In this document: in pieces, positions 36,915 through 38,719 of the stretch
Layout: each line of letters begins with the position of its first letter
Numbering within the stretch: the first letter of the stretch is position 1
Assembly: GCF_004354815.1 (NCBI RefSeq)
Contig: NZ_QWJI01000006.1
Location: forward strand, 1 to 38,719
Length of the DNA: 38,719 nucleotides
Origin: Cardinium endosymbiont of Culicoides punctatus
GTDB lineage: Bacteria > Bacteroidota > Bacteroidia > Cytophagales > Amoebophilaceae
Direction of reading: 5' to 3'
Program-made: the position numbers and the translations under genes
Notes under the pieces: generated by a model
Databases searched by the model: none
Told to the model about the DNA's origin: nothing
Seen by the model: the letters and a program-made list of their open reading frames with translations, nothing else

Positions 36915-38003
36915 CTATCGTACGTGATGATATTCTTGATCTTGGGTTGTTGACTCATCCATATCATCATCTATATTGAAGGTATTTATGAAGTCATTTT
37001 GTTCACGTGCCAATCGTTCACGAACCAAACGGTCTTGTTCTTCTTTGGCCTGACGTTCTCTTGCTATGCGTGCTTGATCAGCTCGTGCTCTCCTTTCTGC
37101 TTCCTGGTAGCGAGCATATTCCTCTGCTCTACGTTCCCTTTCCCATCTTGCATTCCGTTCTGCTCTTTCCTCTCTTTCCTCTCGCTCTCGCCTTTCACGT
37201 GCTTCTCGCTCTCGTCTCTCTTGCGCTTGCCTCTCTCGTTGTACCTGTTCTTCCCGATCTTTTTGTGCCTTTTTTTCTGCACATTTACAACATTGCTTAC
37301 AAGATTTGCCACAATATTGACACTTATCACAACGTGGACATAAAACTATATGGGTATTACAAACGCATGTACAATGATTTTCACACATCTGAATCCAGTT
37401 CCCTTTACAATCAAAACCATTAGCTGCTGTTCTTCCAAAGACAATCAAACTGCCTATTACTGGGATAAAATGCAATCCATGCGTGCCTCCATCTCTACCC
37501 TCATGACATTCCCAATTACATCTACTACATCTGAGATATGAATTTTTACAGTCAGAACTTGAACATAAATTTTGATTCCATTTACCTCCACCACGCAATC
37601 CCATCTCACCTATATAGAGATGAGTACCATTGACTAACATATGATGACGTGAAAGCCATTTCTCATTTTGGATACTTGTAAAAGATATACCATCTCCCCA
37701 TATGATAGAATAGTTTTTTTCTATTGAAAATGAACCTATTTTTTCTGTTATGGTCGCAAACCATTCATTATTAAATTCTCGAATAAAACTGATAGTTTTA
37801 CAGTCGCTTATTGTGTACGTATGTACACGATAAACATCGGTATCACAGTCCAATCCTTCTGTTATCGTTTCTATACTAGGATTAGAAGAAGAAGTCTCTT
37901 TTAATGCCATATGACTATTTAATCCATGACCGTTTTGTTTACTGCAACTTAATAGCAGTAAGTGTACTGCTAAGCATAAAAATAATTGATATAATTGGTT
38001 CAT
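36915..38003 (-). CDS. Cys-rich lipoprotein with a long charged coiled coil
   Basis: 362 residues. The signal peptide ends in lipobox LLLLSC (Cys near 20). The N-terminal module (to about residue 140) includes SFIREFNNEWFATITE and YIGEMGLRGG and is shared with the split SecA-like gene upstream of 36515. Next is a Cys-rich part (about 145-245) with many CxxC pairs (CSRCNWECHEG, CPRCDKCQYCGKSCKQCCKC) that suggest zinc-binding ribbons or disulfides. From about 245 to 340 comes an uninterrupted Arg/Glu-rich helix (for example RERQAQERREREARERR), a likely single helix or coiled coil, then an acidic tail DDDMDEST. No known family is recognised. MITE copy 4 lies 55 nt upstream of its start. Confidence 0.65.
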   Translation of the reverse strand: MNQLYQLFLCLAVHLLLLSCSKQNGHGLNSHMALKETSSSNPSIETITEGLDCDTDVYRVHTYTISDCKTISFIREFNNEWFATITEKIGSFSIEKNYSIIWGDGISFTSIQNEKWLSRHHMLVNGTHLYIGEMGLRGGGKWNQNLCSSSDCKNSYLRCSRCNWECHEGRDGGTHGLHFIPVIGSLIVFGRTAANGFDCKGNWIQMCENHCTCVCNTHIVLCPRCDKCQYCGKSCKQCCKCAEKKAQKDREEQVQRERQAQERREREARERREREEREERAERNARWERERRAEEYARYQEAERRARADQARIARERQAKEEQDRLVRERLAREQNDFINTFNIDDDMDESTTQDQEYHHVR

Positions 38004-38050
38004 AGTATAAAAAAATTAAGTAATGCTAGGTAAAATATCTGGACCTATTA

Positions 38051-38058
38051 TAATTCTA
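38051..38058. repeat. Left 8-bp target duplication of MITE copy 4
   Basis: TAATTCTA abuts the left end of copy 4 and is repeated exactly at 38327-38334 on its right. Confidence 0.85.
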
Positions 38059-38326
38059 GGTGGTGGTACAAATATATGATGGAATAAGTATTTGATCTTG
38101 AGTGTATTTTATATCGTTTAATAAGAAGTGGTTAATTTTTTTTAAGCAAACACATTACAGAAAGCTATTCTGAATGCCTCACTAACATAGATATAGTAAA
38201 TAATGGCTTTAACAAAGACAAAAAATAGAATTATTTATGCAAAAAAATCAATACAATATTCATTATCAAAACAAAAATATAAAATCTAGTTTGAGTAATT
38301 TAGTATCATATATTTGTACCACCACC
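38059..38326 (+). mobile_element. 268-bp MITE, copy 4
   Basis: Complete 22-bp inverted repeats, exact flanking duplication TAATTCTA, and a sequence identical by eye to copy 1 in the same orientation, about 18.8 kb away. Its outward ATG (equivalent to the PD-(D/E)XK start in copy 1) would here give 30 residues and stop at TAA right at the junction. It lies in the upstream region of the Cys-rich lipoprotein gene. Confidence 0.92.
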
Positions 38327-38334
38327 TAATTCTA

Positions 38335-38719
38335 CAAGTAACTATTTAATTGTTAAACCATCTAAGGTGATACGACTACACTAAATGTCAAAATAAGGTG
38401 GGATTAGAACAAAGAACTAGAACCCACATATATCGTTGTTGACATGGACAATTATAAATAAATAATTTTATTTGAAAAAATATTTTCTATGCGAAAAAAA
38501 TTCAAAATCAATAAGACTATTATTTATAAATACATGGGTGCCATTTTTATATAGTCAACTGATTAATAGTTACTGAGAATTTTATATCCGACATTCCGCA
38601 CTAAAAAAAAGTTTTTTTAATTAAATAATTATGTAATTTTATATTGATTATTAATTTATTTTGTATTGATATGGAAGCAAGCAGTAAAGTTCTAGATCAT
38701 TTAGGTTTAGTATCTGCGA
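38335..38719. other. AT-rich gap at the window end
   Basis: No complete gene is seen. 38588-38603 on the minus strand reads TAGTGCGGAATGTCGG, the motif also found, imperfectly, at 1548-1563 and 1197-1210. ATG at 38671 on the plus strand (MEASSKVLDHLGLVSA) opens a frame that stays open to the window edge and may be the start of the next gene. Confidence 0.4.

Noticed and set aside
36999-37423. Open frames antisense to the Arg/Glu-rich helix of the Cys-rich lipoprotein
   Set aside because: They arise from the biased codons of the coiled coil; they have no family motif and the minus-strand gene explains the region.

Overview
This AT-rich window looks like part of the chromosome of a reduced, host-associated Bacteroidetes, most like the Amoebophilaceae (Cardinium/Amoebophilus type). 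The reasons are the Bacteroidetes-only families DUF4296 and DUF3822, Bacteroidetes-type RpoB/RpoC and EF-Tu, dispersed single tRNA genes, small beta-barrel outer membrane proteins, an ankyrin-repeat remnant, secreted orphan paralogues, SecA-like and PD-(D/E)XK proteins, and many decaying genes and short mobile repeats. The genus is an inference; there is no rRNA here to fix it.

Layout. 1-1224 is mostly relics: a small ORF with a 36-bp perfect palindrome, the 3' end of a CHAP/NlpC-like hydrolase gene, and half of an inverted-repeat element. 1225-2949 holds tRNA-Arg, an outer membrane beta-barrel gene and a tRNA-Tyr/Gly/Thr cluster. 3042-15831 is the conserved translation/transcription block tuf - tRNA-Trp - secE - nusG - rplK - rplA - rplJ - rplL - rpoB - rpoC. 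16036-18793 carries recN and murI on the minus strand. 19101-21178 is accessory: tRNA-Met(CAT), a 268-bp MITE, a PD-(D/E)XK gene that starts inside that MITE, and a lipoprotein gene frameshifted from an ankyrin tail. 21463-28683 is a housekeeping stretch: ogt, two small membrane peptides, gyrB, a KOW/Smr protein, DUF4296, DUF3822, tsaB, a beta-barrel protein and tRNA-Glu. 29077-38719 is accessory: two secreted paralogues (one broken), then a large lipoprotein/SecA-like gene in pieces, a Cys-rich coiled-coil lipoprotein, and three more copies of the MITE.

The main result concerns the MITE: four copies of 266-268 bp, 22-bp terminal inverted repeats, 8-bp target duplications still visible at two copies, and no transposase. 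Copies 1 and 4 look identical by eye. The element closes all reading frames from both ends and carries an outward-reading ATG. One copy splits the SecA-like gene; removing the element and one target duplication restores the frame exactly. A second copy supplies that gene's present stop codon. A third supplies the start codon and first 30 residues of the PD-(D/E)XK protein in place of the usual AAA-ATPase half. Upstream of the split, the frame runs through one in-frame TGA to a lipoprotein signal, so the ancestral product appears to have been an exported SecA-like ATPase of about 1,420 residues. Its N-terminal module is shared with the neighbouring Cys-rich lipoprotein, which suggests a modular secreted family.
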